A DNA stretch of 64,000 bases from Myxocyprinus asiaticus (Eukaryota; Chordata; Actinopteri; Cypriniformes; Catostomidae): contig NC_059349.1 in assembly GCF_019703515.2 (NCBI RefSeq), positions 28,455,744 through 28,519,743 on the forward strand, given 5' to 3'. The position numbers were made by a program, and so were the translations under genes. The notes beneath the pieces are model-generated. The model did no database searches and was not told where the DNA came from. It saw nothing but the letters and a program-made list of their open reading frames with translations. The number at the start of each line of letters is the position of its first letter. The stretch's first letter is position 1. Of the stretch, positions 25,003 to 39,200 are shown piece after piece.

Positions 25003-28000
25003 ATGATGTCATTTGTGTGGTTTGACCTAGGAGAACGTAGCGGACAAAACAGCTGTTCATTCTTCCTTCTAGAGTTCTTCATGCAAATGTATTTATACCA
25101 TGGTTCCATGAGGAGTGTCAACAGCCCTCAGAATAACTGCACTCTTTTAGCCTTGAAGTTTTGTCACCTTGAAAATACTATAGATGTGTTTTATATTTAA
25201 AATGTTGTAAGGGAATCTTTCATGTGAGTGAATAAAATATGGTTTGGATCTCATCCATGCTTTGAAATATGGAAAAAATTGGCTTGTCTAGTTTTTCAAC
25301 TTTAAATATTAACAACATTCTATCAGCAATACAGTATATGCGTATACACAAAGTGATACTAAAGGCCTAATCTTGCTTTAAAGGAATAGTTTTATTGTGA
25401 GCATGTATTTCTCATTGATCCATGGACATGGTTTTTACTTGGTTGTGGTACGTTTGTTCTGCCATTGTGTATAACGGTATTCTTTATTGTCCTTAAGATG
25501 CCAAGCCGCTGCAGGCGAATAAGAATGGGAAGAAAGCAGAGGCTGTGGGAGGAACCTCATTCTTCACCTGGTTTATGGTGCTGGCTCTCCTGGGCGTCTG
25601 GACCTCTGTAGCTGTGGTGTATTTTGACCTTGTTGACTATCAAGGTGTAATTGGTGAGTCAGTCATCTACATATTGTACTTTGTTGTATATCTGCATTCT
25701 TCAGTATGGTTTTAAATGTAATGATTGATTTGTATACTCCCTTTATTTGTACTTTTAATACCGGGCCTTAATTTTGCATGCAGCCAAAGCAAAGGACTTG
25801 CGCTATAATCTTTCAGAGGTATTACAAGGTATGAAATCTAAACCAATGATTGGGATCACCATCATAAACCTCATTTCATTGACCCATCATCCTCAATTAC
25901 AAAATATGGAAGTGAAAGTGCCATTTCATTTTTAGTTCTATATTAGGTATCCTCTTTCATACTTAAATTACAATATTATAAAGTGCATAATGTCTACTAA
26001 CCAATTTAAAGTATCAGGCATTGAGATCATATCTGTTCATAAAAATAACAGGTTTAAATCTGCCATAAATTGTGTGTGAATGAGGAAACAATAACAAGCA
26101 CAATTGGTAACACTTATATGCAAGCAAATGTATAATAACCTTTAAAGTCTTTATGTAATGCTTAACGGATCAATAGTTAATGTACGTTATTTGATGAATA
26201 TATGGAAAAAAATTCATATGAGCCAAATTTTTTTTAACTGTAGAATGTAATGACAATGTCAAACATTAAATAATGGTATGTTTGTTAAACATGTCCTAAT
26301 AAATGTTATTACCAAGTGTTATCTTAAGAAAGACCAATTACTGTAATTTGAAAACATTAAGGTGATTCCTTATCTTAAATGGAAAATAAAAATTCTCATT
26401 AATTTATCCTGATGCCAACCCAGATGTGTATGACTTTCTTCAGCAGAACACAAGTGAAGTTTTTTAGAAGAAGATAGATCTCTGTATCAGGTCCTTATAA
26501 TGGAAGGGTGGGAAGGGAATAATGTACATGGGTGCCAGCACTTTGACGGTCCAAAAATCATATTTCGGCAGCATAAAAGTAATCCACACGACTCCAGTCG
26601 ATCAATTAATGTCTTCTGAAGCAAATCGAGACGTTGCTTTTCCATACCATTCCAAAAATTATAAAAAAATAGATAATTAAAACGTTTTAACTTTAAATCA
26701 GCCCTAGCATCCAGGATGCTGGTGATGTTTGACATGGCTGAACTCTCATGTAATGTTTGTTCTTCTGTTATAAATAAGCGGCACTTCCGAATTCTCGCGT
26801 GAACTCACTGATGCGGTTACGTCATGCTTCACCTCAGCTGCTGGCAGGAAGCGCTTTTTAAAAGTTAATAACATTTTAATTATCTATTTATTTGTATTAA
26901 ATAGATAATATTATATATATTTACGTTTATACAAACGTATTGATTAGCTTCAAAGACATTGATTGATCGACTGGAGTCATGTGTATTTCTTTTATGCCAA
27001 ATAAATATGACCTTTGGACTGTCAAATTGCTGGCACCCATGTACATCCATTATAAGGACCTGACAGAGCTCTATCTTCTAAAAATCTTCATTTGTGTTCT
27101 GCTGAAGAAAGACAGTCATACACATCTGGGATGACATCAGGGTAAGTGAATAATGAGAGAATTTTCATTTTTGGGTAAACTATTCATTAAAGGTACCCCA
27201 AGAAAACTACTATTTGGCATAAGAGAAATGAATGTGCTCATTGCATTTTAATTCAAGAAGATATGGCTCAATGGATTATTTACCAACTTCAGTCAAAGTG
27301 ACAACTGACTAAATCAGATTCAAATTGCTTTACTAGGAAAACTTGTATCCTATGATGCTGATGGTGATGGAGACTTTGATGTGGAAGATGCTAAAGTACT
27401 ACTAGGCAAGTGCACTGATTTTTATGAAGTTGTTGCCAGATTTTATTGTTTTGCATGACAGACTTTGGTTCACTTTTGTGCAATATCAAATTAATTCAGA
27501 CCAATGCACGTGCATGGGACTTTCATGTTTTTGTAAACATAGTTTTGTTCAAATCACACTCTATTTTGTTGAAGAAGAGATGACTGATTATCTTGCATGA
27601 GTTTGTGAATTAGATCATCTTGCTAATATTAAAATAAAAACATGACTACCTCATGTCACAAGGTGAGAAAATAAAGAGATTTATTTTCTCATTTTACAGG
27701 CCGTTTAATTGTTAAATCAAATAAGTGAGCTGTGCATTCATCCAAAATATCAATGCTCAATTGGTTTTTCCCATGTATGGCCCTTTTCTGTCATTTTCCA
27801 TTCCTCAACTTATACTTTTAAAGCATCTTTACCCTCTTTATATAGCACTGGCTCCTTATCTAGTAAACCTTGCCAACCACCTCCACCCTTTCTCTATTTT
27901 CTTGTTCTACCGCTGTTCTTTCTTTCCCTTTCTGTCTCTTTTTCCTTATTTTCCCATTTGCGTAGGGCTGACCAAAGGTGGCAGCAAAGAAAACTCAGAC

Positions 28001-31000
28001 TCCCTTGAGGAAGTCCTCGATATTTTAGCAGAAGAGGGCAATGATTGGTTTCAAAGTTTCTTCACCTTCCTTTATGACGTTATGAGTCCTTTTGAAACAC
28101 TAGAGGATGAAGAAACCGAGACAGCCGCGGAGGACGTTGCTGGCGCGTCACAGACTGAAGGGGTTCAGGGCCAAAAGACATGCGTTATTTTAGGCCTTCA
28201 AAATCAATAGTCATGTTTTCTACTGTGATTGTGACAGAAGCACTTTATTAGAGGAGGACTTGCTCCCTAGACTACTTGATTCTGTTCCAAACACTTGAAG
28301 AACTATTTTGTTGGGAGCATCGCCAACAGTCACTTGGGGACCTATAAACTCTTTAGAACATGATGTCATTGTGAACATTTAAACCTTTGTAAATATTGAA
28401 CTTATGTAGTTCATGGTTTGTTGCTAATGTTTTGCAACTGTTATTTCCAACAATTATTTCCAACTACTAATATACTAATTACCTTTTATATATGACCTTA
28501 GTGCTGTAAGTTTTGCCAATTTAAAGGAATGTTCCAGGTTCAATACAAGTTAAGCTCAATCGACAGCATTAACATACCACCTTTGCTGCATGTCTCAATT
28601 CCATTATATCATAATCAATATAGAAAAAATGTATTACTCCTTGAGTCTTTCTTGCAATTTAGCATCTTACGTGTGACATCTTACTCCTTGAATATAGTCT
28701 TATCATTTGTGTCTTTTGAGCTCTGAACAGTTTATATATTTTGAGCTACTTTCATAACAAGCAACAATTGCTTTTTGGGGTAATTTGTTTCCTTGGCAAT
28801 TAAATGGAGATATTGTTGTGTTTTGTAATTTTTTTAAATTTTGGTACATCCAAGCACAGAAGTAGTTTGGCATAACATTGTCAGTTATTACGTTTTTGTG
28901 TTTCTTTGTGCTTATATGAGTTGCCGCTCTCCTTCCTCAAAGAAATTGACAATATTTTATTGGAGCCCGACCGATATGGGATTTTTGAGACCGATGCCGA
29001 TTTTCGAGGGGGAACATTCACCGATTACCGATATGGTGGCCAGTATAGTTCATTTTTGAGCTGGAATGAAAACGGACCTTTTCTATGTGGATTTTGCACC
29101 GATATGACAATGCAAAGGTACTCAGAAGGCTGCTTTCTTATACAAATATTTTTATCAAAGAATATTTGACATTATTATTATACATTGTCAACAAATTCTA
29201 GAAATGAACACTGAGAAAATAAAGAATAATTAAAAATACAATAAATAGCTTAAACATCAGTACTGTATGTTTAGTATAAGTCAATTGCTGACCATTAAAA
29301 TAAATAAAAATAAAATAAATAGCTAAATAAACATCAGTACTGTATGTTTAGTATCAGTCAAATGCTGACCATTTAAATAAAGAATAAATAAAAATAAAAT
29401 AAATAGCTAAATAAACATTAGTAGTACTGTTTAGTATCAGTCAAATGCTGACCATTAAAATAAACAATAAATAAAAATAAAATAAATAGCTAAATAAACA
29501 TCAGTACTGTTTAGTATCAGTCAAATGCTGACCATTAAAATAAACAATAAATAAAAATAAAATAAATAGCTAAATAAACATCAGTATTACTGTTTAGTAT
29601 TAGTCAAATGCTGACTATATTAATACTGCCGAGTCAAGAGATAAACAGTGGCAGCGGTGTTACAATGTATTCTGCTATAGAAGTTCAAGGGAAACTTTCA
29701 ATGGTGGAAAACCAGACTTTTAAATATTAAATTTTATAAATGACACGACTGGAATTGTTCGGTTGAAGGGGGTACCAAACCGTGAATCCTGAACAAAACA
29801 GTTTGGTGAATACATGTTTACTCATTAGCTTCCACTCAGCTGACAAGCAATGAAAGTAGCTACGTGATTAGCTAGTTAGCTATAAACTCGTTGTCATGGA
29901 GAATAAAAGACGGACGTTTTTTATTTTACTTTCCAGCATTATGTCTCACCAACTAGGTAATAACATAGCAAGAAATCAACACTCAACAGACACAATCCAC
30001 CACCGCACCATTGTCTGCTGAGCTGCAAAAAGATGCTCTGTTTACCTTTCAATCTGCTACATTACTTACTGCTCTGACAAACTATAGCTGGCTAACATAG
30101 CAAACAATAGCAATGATAAACACGAGTGACATGGTTGTCAGGGACAGGGTTAAAGTTATATTAGTAATACTGAAAAGGGAAAATTATGGGGTCATTGTTT
30201 ATTAACTTTCCAGTATGTATTTCACAAACTAGTTAGCAACTTACCATGAAGACACACCTCTTAACTCCGCCCTGTCTGCAGAGCCACCCTCCGCTCAGAG
30301 TCAGCTCTATAAACAATGGAGTCGGAGCGCGCTCTGCTGGACAAACTACGCTATGACACCAATTCTAAAGCATTGTTTTCTGCATTATATGTTCTGAAAA
30401 ATAGTTTTCATATCGGCGCATATCGGTAAACATATACGTTGATACCGATATATCGGTGAAAGGCTAATATTGGCTGATTATATCGGCCAACCGATATATC
30501 GGTCAGGCACTAATATTGATATGTTCAATAAGTATTAATAGGCTATATCCCACACTTCTTGCAGTATTGATATGACACTAGCTTCCTTAATCTGATTTTT
30601 AACTTATGGTCTCCGCAGACTTGAATTTAACCAAAAGATTACATATGGGTGTCAATTAAGCAACTTCAGTAGTTGTTCTAAGTAAAAACTGGTTAATGAC
30701 CCTTTCTAGGAGTCTTCTCCTGAACCCCCGAGTTCTGTAACCGTCAACAATTGGTTCCTACCTGCCAATCTAAGGAATCTGAAATGGTGTGCCCACCAAA
30801 TGTAATGTAGCATTTATATATCGATTCTGCTTTACCAGGTGATATTTGAGAGTGTTAGAAATGTTAATAACTAAAATGAAACATATTCCACATGCACATC
30901 AGGAACTCTATAAATTTTCGCTTTTATTACATGATGATAATGGGCACTATTACTTACCAACAGTTAAATTAATTTAATTAATTTAAACAACATAAGATAT

Positions 31001-34000
31001 CAGAATAATTCAGAATACTGGTATGTATTTGGTTCTGGGAATTTCTTTGAGTTGCAAAAGGATAATTCATGTTAATTAACTCATTGTAATGTTAAAATTA
31101 CAGTATATTTTCTAATTTCCTAATTATGCTAAGCTTGAGGGATATCCTTAGTTAAGCTGTAGTTCCTTTATTCTCAATTAACTATTCGGTTAAATACAGT
31201 TTTGGTGTTTTACTGGGAAATCAGAAATTCATATTTATTATTTTGCCATTGTTTCAGATTAGTGTCATTTGGCTTTTTTGGTTGTATTCATAAGATGATA
31301 TGTTCTCAAATGTTGCAGAAATCCCCATTAACAAATGTAGTAAACAAATGTTGCAGATGGTGATTTGGTAATGCAAGTTGTAAGGTTTTGGTTTCCGTAG
31401 TATGTCCATACGTTGTTTGGAAAGATCCTTTTCTTTCAGTGTAATTTATGTTGCGTGTTAAGGTGCATTATTTTATTTTTTTTCTTCTTTTAATCAAACA
31501 ATAGAATCATGTTGGACATGGATAAATGGACTGTATACTCTTTTCCATCATTAGAGTCGATGTATGAAGATGGGCTCATGTGAAAACAGTTTTGGCTAGC
31601 AATCACTGACTTATTTTAACATTTTCTATCTCATCTTCGCCAGATGAAAAGAAAGATGTTTCCAGGAAAAAAGGTATTTTGCACACTTGATATAAGTGCA
31701 TGGAGGAGACTAGTCCCTAGTGTGGTTTGGGATTTTAAAACTGTTTTGATAAGTGCTGGATCAACTTGTTTCTCTTTGCATGATGGAGCTGACATCAAAA
31801 TTTGAAAGCTACATAATGTTATTTTTCTGTTTAACCAAGGAGTGTTTAACAGTTAAGCTATAAAGCCCTCCTGCAGTTGTTACTTACAAACCTGCATGTG
31901 TTTAGACAAAGAACTACATGCACATGTAGGTCTTCAGTCGAAGAATTTTGATAATACTGGGGAACTTTGAACTCTTCTTAAACATATTCATCCTAAATGC
32001 ATCATCTTCCAGTGTAATTTATGGAGGATATCTCAAAATACTAATGAGGGAGCTTTACATTTTGGATCCTATTTACTCACCATTCCCCAACCGTTGCAAC
32101 TAATTGCATTGTGGTTTGAGGTGTGTGTAGTTAGTTTAGTCACAATGATGATGTCATCAAAAAAAGTTCTCACTCCCTAGAGCTTTCCCACTCCAAAGAC
32201 GTTGGATTGAAGCTAAGGGAAGCTCTGAAACAGCAGCTCACCATCATCCATGAGAGAGTGGAGGCCAGGAAGATAGCTAAAATGGCACTGGCCGAGGTGA
32301 GGAGCATCCTTGCCAAAGAGGAGGAAGAGAGGACCTTGAACCAAATAAGGGAAGAGTCGGAAACCAAGGCTTGGGAGAGAGCTGAGGCACGGCTAAAGGA
32401 GGAAGGAGAGAGAATAGAGAAAGAGGATGTGGAAAAGGCCATGGAAAGGATTAGAAAGGAGAAAGAGGAAAGGGAGAAAATGGCGGAAAGAGAATGGGCA
32501 AAAGAAGAGGTAAAGGAAAAGCCAGATATGGTAAAGAAATCTCATGATAAGCCTGTTGTTGATGAAGGTAAAAAGGTTGAGAAAGATGGAAAAGGCAAAG
32601 AGTCAAAGAAGGCTGCAGCTAAAAAGAAACAGTAAGGCATCTTAGAAGAAATGGCACACTGGTTGGTAAATCTTTTTATACCAGAGAAGGATGATTTTCT
32701 TTTGTTTAAATTGTGTTAACCTGTGGCTGAACTTGATCAAAGTCCATCATGTGTCATGGAGGCCCTTATAGGCAGGAGGCAAAGAAATACCTTTTGTCTC
32801 AATGAGAGACTGGGATAATCAACATTGCTAATCTTAATGGTTAGTTGTATAATCCTAGTGGCAGGCAGCAAAATGTTGCAGCATTTGATTGGTTGAAGCC
32901 CAAACAAGGTGCTATATGCTTATCATGTGGAAATTCTTTTATTTCTCTTAAACGTTTTTTTTTTTTTCTATTAGAAGGCAGCATCTTTGTTTATTCTTAT
33001 TAATACTAGCTATAGTGTGACGATTTCAACATTTGATAATTTTTCTGATATTGTTCATGCATAAATAAAATAAGTTGTGTTACTTTACAATGCGGGAGAA
33101 TCTTATTGTGTTGTCAATAAAGTATATGTATCCCTTGAATTGTTTTTTAGTGCTTTTGATTTTTTACCCCCAGTGTTACAGATGCACAATATTTGTTGTT
33201 ATATTATGCTTGAAAATTTGACTTTTTTCACAATATCTTTCACAATCTTTCCTCTACAAAAGATATAGCAAAAGTCCTTAATCCCTAATCACTTTTCCTC
33301 ACCTTCTTTTCCTATTGGTCTGTTTCAACTCTCAAACACATAGCTGTCTGTCTATAAAACAAAGCACAGAAAAAATATCTTGTGCGAAAGCAAACCAAAA
33401 GTCACAAGCTCTTTCATTTTGGTAATCCACTTTTGGGAGTGTAGAGATTATTCTATGAATATGATGCACTTCAAAAGGGCCATGTACTTGTTTTGTGCAA
33501 CTGTATTGTACACCTGCCTCATGTATGCACATCCACATGTGAAATCCTCAGGATTGAAAGATAAGCCTACCATTGTGACCAGTGAATCAGTTGAGGAGGC
33601 CCCTGCTGAACGTGTAGAAGAAGGTAAAGTAGAATTTTAGAGTTTTGTCACATAGACCTAGTATTACACTGTAAATTAGGGACTATGACATTTATTTTAA
33701 TGAAATGGAAGCATAGTTGTCTGCATCAATAAATTAAGACTTTTTCAAACCCTTGTATTCAGACTTGACCATTTGTAATAAAATTGTAATTATTATAATT
33801 ATTATTATTTATTTTTTTGGTTAAACCTAAAAGCATTTACAAATTACCCCTATATTCAATATTGCAGTATACACTCACTGAGCACCTGTCCACCTATTTA
33901 TTAATACAGTTATCTAATCATCCAATCGTGTGGTTGCAGTGCATAAAATTATTCAGATATGGGTCAGGAGCTTCAGTAACTGTTCACATCAACCATTAGA

Positions 34001-36168
34001 ATGGGGAAAAAATTGTATCTCAGTGATTTCGACCGTGGCATGATAGTTGGTGACAGATTGGCTGGTTTGAGTATTTCTGTACCTGCTAATCTCCTGGGAT
34101 TTTCATGCACAACAGTCTCTGTAGTTTACTCAAAATGGTGCCAAAAACTAAAAATATCCAGTAAGCATTAGTTCTGCAGACGGAAATGCCTTGTTGATGA
34201 AAGAGGCCAACGGAGAATGGCCAGACTGGTTCGAGCTGACAGAAAGGTTACAATAACTCCAATAATCCCTCTCTACAATTTTTGTGAGCAGAGCAGCATC
34301 TCAGAATGAACAACACTTCAAACCTTGAGGCAGATGGGCTACAACAGCAGAAGACCACGTCGGGCACTTTATTAGGACCATAGTGTTCCTAATAAAGTAC
34401 TCTGTGAGTGTATGCAAAACGCTAAAAAATAGGAGCTCTATCTTTTGTGCCTTGTAAAAACTTAATAATGGAGTCATGTTTGTATGAGGGGCCAATACTA
34501 AATTCCTAATATGAGCAATAATACATTTGATTGACTTGGATAAAAAATAAACTGGATTTATCTTGCAGATCATTAAACATTAACACTGTTCGTCCATAAG
34601 ACACCTGTGCTCTATATAGACACATTTGAGTAATGGGAACATGAGCAGTTTCTGCCTGTTTGATGGCAATGATAACCACCAAATTCTTGTGTAAACCTGA
34701 CATAAACGTCCGTATTGAACTGCAAGAATCAGCAAACATGTGAGCCTAATATCTAAAGCATGATTATACAAGCATCTTTTAACAATTAAATAAAGACCCT
34801 GGATCTGTAAGCACAATAATTGCTTTCCTTTTGAACAAAGACAAGTTTAATAGTCAACTAAGCATTGCCTGCCAACAAATACTTTTATCTGCGTTGGGCA
34901 TAGAGAGATATTATTAATTGAAGCATTAAATACGATTTTGCTGGTTATCTTCATTTAAACTACTTCTGTTTTTTCATCAGCTACAGAGCCTATTGTGGAG
35001 GAAGAGATCCAAGCCACTAAAGTTGAGGAAGCAGCTCAGCCACCAGCAGGTAGTGTTTGGTTCGAGTCCACCTTAGTCGAGTCCGAGTCAAGTCTGTGTC
35101 TTAAACGATCGAGTCCGAGTTGAGTCCGAGTCCAAAAGGGGCCGAGTCGGACTCAAGACCGAGTCCATAACAGGCCGAGTCAGAGTTGAATCCGTTCATG
35201 AATCTGAATTAAAATTGTAACCGTAAACTCAACCAATATTTTAAGATTATTTTAAACTTCACAACTGAAAAAACAGATTGTCAGTATAAATGTAACAAAA
35301 ACACCATATATATTTTATGTTTGGTGTCCTGCTGAACAACTTCAAAGTGGTTTCAGAATGAAAGCATATGCTTTAGGTGTTCAACACAATTCTTACTGCG
35401 TTCTGCTGACATTTAAATTATTTGTTGCTTTTTCCCCTTCACTCAAACATAGACTAAAGAAAGTGAAAGCTGCATTAGTCATTACAACCAGAGTTGTTGT
35501 TATTTATTTCTACTTCATTTTCAATTTGTCAATTGAATTTAATTTAGTTTTATTTAAAATGATCCCCATCTAAAGAAATAATAGTCTTGCTATGGTACAC
35601 GGTGTTACCGGTTATACTCTGTACCTAGGACGACACAGGTGCGAAAGTTTATACCGGTAAAATGGGTAAACATTATGAAAGAAACTTACTTAATGAAAAC
35701 AGTTCCTATATCAATAGCCAAATGAATAGAATTGCCTACATAAAGTCACCAAATGAGTTTGCGACTCATAAATAAACCTAAATGAACGCATTGAAAGCCA
35801 GATGTTCTTCATCGACATATCAAAATGACTTTGAACACGCACTTACAGAAGATGTTACTTTTAGCTGACGGCAACAACTGTGCAAGGTGGGACGCGGTTT
35901 GCCTCGTATTTTAGCGACTCACCCAAACTGAACCCGAACGTGATGCAAATTCTGAGATATTGACATGAAACACAGACACCTTCAGCGTGAGTTGGAGATG
36001 CATCCTGCTGCATACTCACATCAGGTTCAACTATTGATGAGTTGTGTGAGATAACACGGATGCTATATGACCGAAGTAGCCGGGGGGGGAGAAAACCCTT
36101 AATGGAAAAAAATAGCCTACTTGCTCCATTGATTAGTTATTTTGGGAAAGGTAGTGTTTATTATAAGG

Positions 36169-36246
<78 letters not shown>

Positions 36247-39200
36247 CAATTATAAATAAAATATTTCACTGCCCAAAATATCCTAATATTTTATTGTGCA
36301 TGGTTGAATGTTGTGAGTGGTGGACAAATGCTGTAAAAGAATGTATTTTAAGCAGCTCTTCAATGCTTTGAAAATAGTCAATCAATAATAAATAGGTGCT
36401 GTTTATCTGTTTAGAGTTACTGTCTGCTTTAGCAATAATGCTTCTTTCCCCCAGACTATTTCAAAAGTTACACAGTTAATTCATCAAGCTATTATGGACC
36501 AGTTTAAGCTGACAACACTGTGTAGACCACAAGAGACTACACATGTAGGCTTCTGTAGATACATTACACCCAAAAAGACTTAATATTTAATATTAATATT
36601 ATTTGTATGCATTTTTATTTCAATAAACCATGAGAGACATGATGTGGGTGACTTGACGCAATGAAGTTCTTGATTTTAAGTTTTAACCACTGTGGCAGGG
36701 TGAGCAAAAGACAGACACAGTGGGTGTGGCTTCAGGCCTTGGAGAGGCATTTATTGGAAACAATAATAAACGTAAAAATGTCCAAAAGGGGTAATAAAGT
36801 GTCCAAGGGGGAACAGTGTTCATAATAAAGGGGGAATCTGGCATCCTCGCGGTGAATGGGGCTCTGTGAAAGGGGCAGGGTAGTGTCCACAGGATAGCCC
36901 AGGCATGGGCTGGGTCAGTCGGCCGCTCACGCTCCCCTCCAAAGTCCACGGTGCGTGGGGCGGCGGTGTCACTGGTGGCCTATCTTCCCAGGCCCGCGGC
37001 AAGCATGAGGGGAAGGTGGCCCAGCATCTAGCCCGTCGGCAGCAACATGAGCAGTACACCCCTGGTGACTCATTACGGTGTCCGGGGGTCCGAAGAACAG
37101 GTCCGGCAGCGCGTCCACTCATCCGATCCCTCCCAGCTCTAGTCCTGGGCGTGTGAGGATGCCAGTGTGTGCACACATGGGAGATTTGAAGCCAGCTCCC
37201 CGAGAAGAGGTGCGCTCTGCGTTTTAAAGACAGCGGTGATGAAGCATTATCCCCATCAGGTGTGCTTCATTCACCGCTGACCAAACGAGGCTTATTAATT
37301 ATGCACCTCTTCTCGCTCTTCCGCCCAACTCCCGTCGTGAGCCTGGCTGAAGGGCGGCCCCAAGAGGCGGGGCGATGATGACGATCCAGATGGGCGGATC
37401 ATTCTGCCACACCATGATGTAACTGCAATGCGAGCACCGTCTTGGCTGTACAAATGCCACATGCAGTTTTACCAGTTGTCAGGTCCCATGTTGTGTGAAA
37501 CTGCCTTGTTTAGTTTCTATTACTTTTAATATATACCCGTCTTTATGTTTTCGTTGTGCCAGCCACCTCGGTAGTTGATGTTGTGTATGTGTGTGTGCGT
37601 GTGTTCGCTTAAACACAGCGAAACAACTCTGGCTACGTCTACAACTTCAGGGGATAATACAGCTGCATGCAGACAGAGATGTGTTCATTAATTTCTGGTT
37701 TCTTTTTTCATTGCATAACAAATGTCATGGACTCGGAAAAAGTCCCAAAGGCTCAAGTCCGAGTCAAGTACGAGTAAAAGTGCAGTCCATGACAAGTCCA
37801 AGTCCATTAAAATTGGACTCATGACTTGGACTTGAGTCCGAGTCCAAACTTGAGTACCCCAACTCTACCAGCAGGTATAGCTTTTGTGAGAGCTATAAAA
37901 TTACAATGTGTTGTTGCAACTTTTTGGCTTTCAGAAGTAATACTATAACAATTCTTTCAGATACTGTTTTTATGATCACATAAATTAGATTTCATTGATG
38001 GTTCTAAAAAAAAAAAAAAGTAGTATATCTAGACCTAAACAGAATCTGTGGTATCTGCGTCATTCACAAACGTCTACACATCCCCTACCCCTTACATATT
38101 TATTAAATATGATGTGGTTTATTAATATATGCTAAATTGACAATGCTTTCAGTTACCAAGAAGATTGTAGTACTCTCAACTCCATTTAACATATTTTACT
38201 TCTTTACCATCTTTTTTTTTCTCTTTGCAGAACCAGAGACTGTGGAGGAAGTGCCTGTGACAGTGGAGGAAGTGCCTGTGACAGTGGAGGAAGAGCCTGT
38301 GGCAGTGGAGGAAGAGCTTGTTGCAGCAGAAGATGAACTAGCTGAGGAAGAACCAGAGGTTGAAGAGGAGCATGAAGTTCCTGAGGAAGAACCTGAAGTT
38401 GTGGAGGAAGAGCCAGAGGTTGAGGAAGATTCCACTGCAGAGGCTCTTGAAGAGGCTATTGAGGAGACAATAGAAGAGGCTACACCAACAGAACAGATGG
38501 TTGAAGAACCAGTTGAGGAATCATTACCACTCGAGGAAGTTGTAGAGGAAGTTGTTGCAGAGGAAGTGGAGTCAGTAGAAGCAGTAGAGGAAGCTGCATT
38601 AGAGGAAGAAGCAGTAGAGGAAGCTGCATTAGAGGAAGAAGCAGTAGAGGAAGCTGTACTAGAGGAAGAAGCAGTAGAGGAAGCTGCAGCAGTAGAAGAA
38701 GCAGTAGAGGAAGCTGAAGCAGTAGAGGAATTGGCAGAAGAGGCTTCACCTGTGGAGAAAGTGGTGGAGGAGGTTGCATCAGTGGAAGAAGCAGTAGAAG
38801 AAGTAGTTGAAGAGGCTTCACCAGTGGACGAAGCTGTAGAGGAAGCTGAACCTGTAGAAGAAGTTGTAGAGGAAGCTGAACAAGTGGAAGAAGCTATAGA
38901 GGAAGCTGCACCAGTAGAAGTAGCTGTAGAGGATGCCGAACCAGTGGAAGAAGCAGTAGAGGAAGCTGAACCAGTGGAAGAAGCAGTAGAGGAAGCTGAA
39001 CCAGTGGAAGAAGCAGTAGAGGAAGCTGAACCAGTGGAAGAAGCAGTAGAGGAAGCTGAACCAGTGGAAGAAGCTGTTGAGGAAGCTGCACCAGTGGAAG
39101 AAGCTGTTGAGGAAGCTGCACCAGTGGAAGAAGCTGTTGAGGAAGCTGCACCAGTGGAAGAAGCAATAGAGGAAGCTCTGGAGGAGGCTGTACTAGTAGA

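Larger units (their letters stand above)
22697..25497. other. asph intron 1, last part
   Basis: No exon is recognised. It includes a MITE fragment at about 24035-24310 (ATGACTTTCTTCCATGGAAC, reading to TTTTCATTTTGGTTGAACTG) and a (GT)n microsatellite. Confidence 0.45.
35051..37867. mobile_element. hAT element inserted at an asph exon/intron border
   Basis: It starts TAGTGTTTGGTTCGAGTCC and ends GAGTACCCCAACTCTA (inverse TAGAGTTGGGGTACTC). Perfect 8-bp duplications CCAGCAGG flank it (35043-35050 and 37868-37875). Both ends carry many GAGTCCGAGTC-type subterminal repeats, probably transposase binding sites. No transposase frame is found. Inside are a TA microsatellite and a GC-rich secondary insertion. 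Confidence 0.93.

Noticed and set aside
36683..37176. GC-rich open frames as a captured host gene
   Set aside because: No recognisable protein on either strand; high GC alone lengthens chance frames. Kept only as a compositional finding.
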